Source of the DNA: Janthinobacterium sp. | Lineage (GTDB): Bacteria; Pseudomonadota; Gammaproteobacteria; Burkholderiales; Burkholderiaceae_D | NCBI GenBank assembly: GCA_003482555.1 | Contig: DMYQ01000083.1 | Coordinates: forward strand, 18,187 to 24,986 | Length of the DNA stretch: 6,800 nucleotides | Direction of reading: 5' to 3' | In this document: positions 5,361 to 6,800 of the stretch, in pieces | How positions within the stretch are numbered: the stretch's first letter is position 1 | Layout of the letters: each line of letters starts with the position of its first letter | Made by a program: the position numbers and the translations under genes | The notes under the pieces: generated by a model | Database searches by the model: none | Told to the model about the DNA's origin: nothing | Seen by the model: the letters and a program-made list of their open reading frames with translations, nothing else

Positions 5361-6800
5361 CTATTTGCGGCGCGTCCTCGGGAAACGTATGCGATAGCGC
5401 AAGCCCTGGCCCGGCGCGCTGTCGACCTTGACCGTGCCGCCCAGCGCGCCCGTCACCAGGTTGTACAGGATGTGCGCGCCCAGGCCGCTGCCGCCGGAGC
5501 CGCGCTTGGTGGTGAAGAAGGGGTCGAACAACTGGGCCAAAGTGGCCGCGTCCATGCCGGCGCCGTCGTCGGCATAGTCGAACAGCACGTTGTCGCCGTC
5601 GAAGCGGGCCGCGATGGTGATCTTGCCGGGGACGTCTTCCGCGAAGCCGTGCACCAGGGAATTGACCACCATATTCGTGACGATTTGCGACACGGCGCCG
5701 GGGAAGCTTTCCAGTTCCATGTCCGGCCCGCAATCGATGTCGACCGTGATCGGCTTGCCTTTCAACTTCGGTTGCAGCGACAGCAGCACTTCGTTCAGGT
5801 AATTGCGCAGGTTGAAGTTGCGGATATTGTCTGAAGATTGATCCACCGCCACTTGCTTGAAGCTGCGCACCAGCGCCGCCGCGCGCTGGGTGTTGGTGGT
5901 CATGATACGCAGGGTCTGGTCGATGATCTCGAAAAACTGGCGCAAGCCGTCTTCGTCGAGCGTGCCCGCCGCCAGCTCTTCCTTAGTCAGCTTTAACTCT
6001 TGCACCAGATGGCTGGTGGCCGTCACGCAAATGCCCAGCGGCGTATTGATTTCATGCGCGACGCCGGCCACCAGCCGCCCCAGGGAGGCAAGCTTTTCCT
6101 GCCGCACCAGTTCCGACTGGGCATCCGTCAAGGCCGTCATGGCCGCGCTCAAGTCCGCGTTGCGCTCTTCCAGCACTTCCCTGGCGTGGCGCATGGCGCG
6201 GTCGGCTTGCATGCGCGCGATCGCCACCGCCACGTGGCTGGCCATGAAGGCCAGAATATCCAGATCCGGCTGGGTATAGACGACGGACTGGTCATAGCTT
6301 TGCACGATGATGACGCCGTAAGCCTGGTCGCCCAGCAGCATGGGTGCGCCCATCCAGCTGGAAATGTTGACGTTGCCGAGCGGTTCGTCGAGCTGGCCGC
6401 CGGCGACCAGGGCCGCGTAACTGGCCGCGTCGAGCAGGCTGGCTTGCTTGTTGGCCAGCACGTAGGAACTCATGCCCATGCCGTAGTGGAAGCGCTTCAC
6501 CGGCGCTTCCGCATCTTTTTCATCGATGAAATAGGGGATGCTGATTTCCTTGTTTCCCGGATGGTAGAGGGCAATCAGGAAGTTTTTCGCCGTCACCAGG
6601 CCGCTGATGATCTGGTGCAGCCGCCGGTACAACTGGCCGGCGTCCGAGGCCGAGGCCGACAGGTCGGCGATTTCGTACAACGCGTGCTGCAGGTTTTCCG
6701 CGCGGCGCCGCTCCGCCACTTCATGCGCCAGCAGCGCGGTGCGCTCTTGCACGGCGCGCTCGAGCCTGTCCATGCTCTGCAAACCCTGCAGCGCGCTCGA
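5361..6800 (-). CDS. GAF-domain sensor histidine kinase (5' end outside window)
   Basis: The frame is open from the right edge to TAG (5363-5361), 479 codons visible; the TTG at 6782 is internal. Order in visible residues: coiled coil (8-40, ERAVQERTALLAHEVAERRR), GAF-like sensor (about 45-200, with FLIALYHPGN and WMGAPMLLGDQAYGVIIVQS), second coiled coil (about 200-240), HisKA dimerisation domain with phosphoacceptor H249 in GVAHEINTPLG (codon 6056-6054), and a HATPase domain with N-box N380 in NMVVNSLVHGF (codon 5663-5661), G1 DDGAGMD at 411-417, the F-box FDPFFTTK, and G2 RGSGGSGLG. All catalytic motifs are intact. Family knowledge: it would autophosphorylate on the histidine in response to a cytoplasmic signal and pass phosphate to a receiver. 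There is no receiver domain at the C-terminus, so the partner is a separate protein, plausibly the HD-GYP regulator at 1653-3164. Membrane segments or other sensors may lie upstream. No clear terminator follows the gene. Confidence 0.93.
   Translation of the reverse strand, partial: SSALQGLQSMDRLERAVQERTALLAHEVAERRRAENLQHALYEIADLSASASDAGQLYRRLHQIISGLVTAKNFLIALYHPGNKEISIPYFIDEKDAEAPVKRFHYGMGMSSYVLANKQASLLDAASYAALVAGGQLDEPLGNVNISSWMGAPMLLGDQAYGVIIVQSYDQSVVYTQPDLDILAFMASHVAVAIARMQADRAMRHAREVLEERNADLSAAMTALTDAQSELVRQEKLASLGRLVAGVAHEINTPLGICVTATSHLVQELKLTKEELAAGTLDEDGLRQFFEIIDQTLRIMTTNTQRAAALVRSFKQVAVDQSSDNIRNFNLRNYLNEVLLSLQPKLKGKPITVDIDCGPDMELESFPGAVSQIVTNMVVNSLVHGFAEDVPGKITIAARFDGDNVLFDYADDGAGMDAATLAQLFDPFFTTKRGSGGSGLGAHILYNLVTGALGGTVKVDSAPGQGLRYRIRFPRTRRK

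Noticed and set aside
3685..5471. 12-bp match GTTGTACAGGAT at 3685-3696 and 5460-5471
   Set aside because: One such match is expected by chance in a window of this size, and the second copy lies within the kinase coding sequence.

Overview
The window looks like chromosomal DNA of a GC-rich betaproteobacterium, most likely Oxalobacteraceae (Janthinobacterium, Massilia or Duganella type). This rests on the overall codon style, the long GC-rich signalling genes and TACAAT-type -10 boxes. The genus is inferred, not proven.

Layout. (i) 1-1211: the 3' two-thirds or so of a PhoX/DUF839-type phosphatase gene, open at the left edge. It is followed by an in-frame second stop, five 12-bp tandem repeats and a strong intrinsic terminator (1296-1326). 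(ii) 1327-1652: an AT-rich spacer with a dyad, a good sigma70-like promoter and a hairpin at the predicted 5' end of the mRNA. (iii) 1653-3164: an intact response regulator with a REC - DUF3369-like - HD-GYP architecture, a predicted c-di-GMP phosphodiesterase, with its own terminator (3186-3211). (iv) 3212-5360: a less GC-rich island of short genes lying between two convergent signalling genes. It holds a two-TM small membrane protein gene broken by one extra G in a G7 tract (3416-3635, +), a 56-codon gene broken by one in-frame TGA (3767-3937, -), an intact two-gene unit joined as TAAATG (4188-4496 and 4497-5015, +), and a frameshifted gene remnant that meets the second gene of that unit tail to tail on a shared CTAG (5012-5217, -). 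None of the three broken short genes appears in a plain ORF listing, because each is split. (v) 5361-6800: a GAF-HisKA-HATPase sensor histidine kinase on the minus strand, cut off at the right edge.

How it may work together. The histidine kinase and the HD-GYP response regulator point at each other and have matching output and input types, so they could be a phosphorelay controlling c-di-GMP, with the small-gene island sitting between them; this is inference from proximity. The two-gene unit (a basic 102-aa soluble protein plus a 172-aa protein with one C-terminal membrane segment) is the only intact material in the island and the best candidate for an undescribed accessory system. I cannot assign either protein to a named family. 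I see no transposase, integrase, CRISPR array, tRNA or rRNA.
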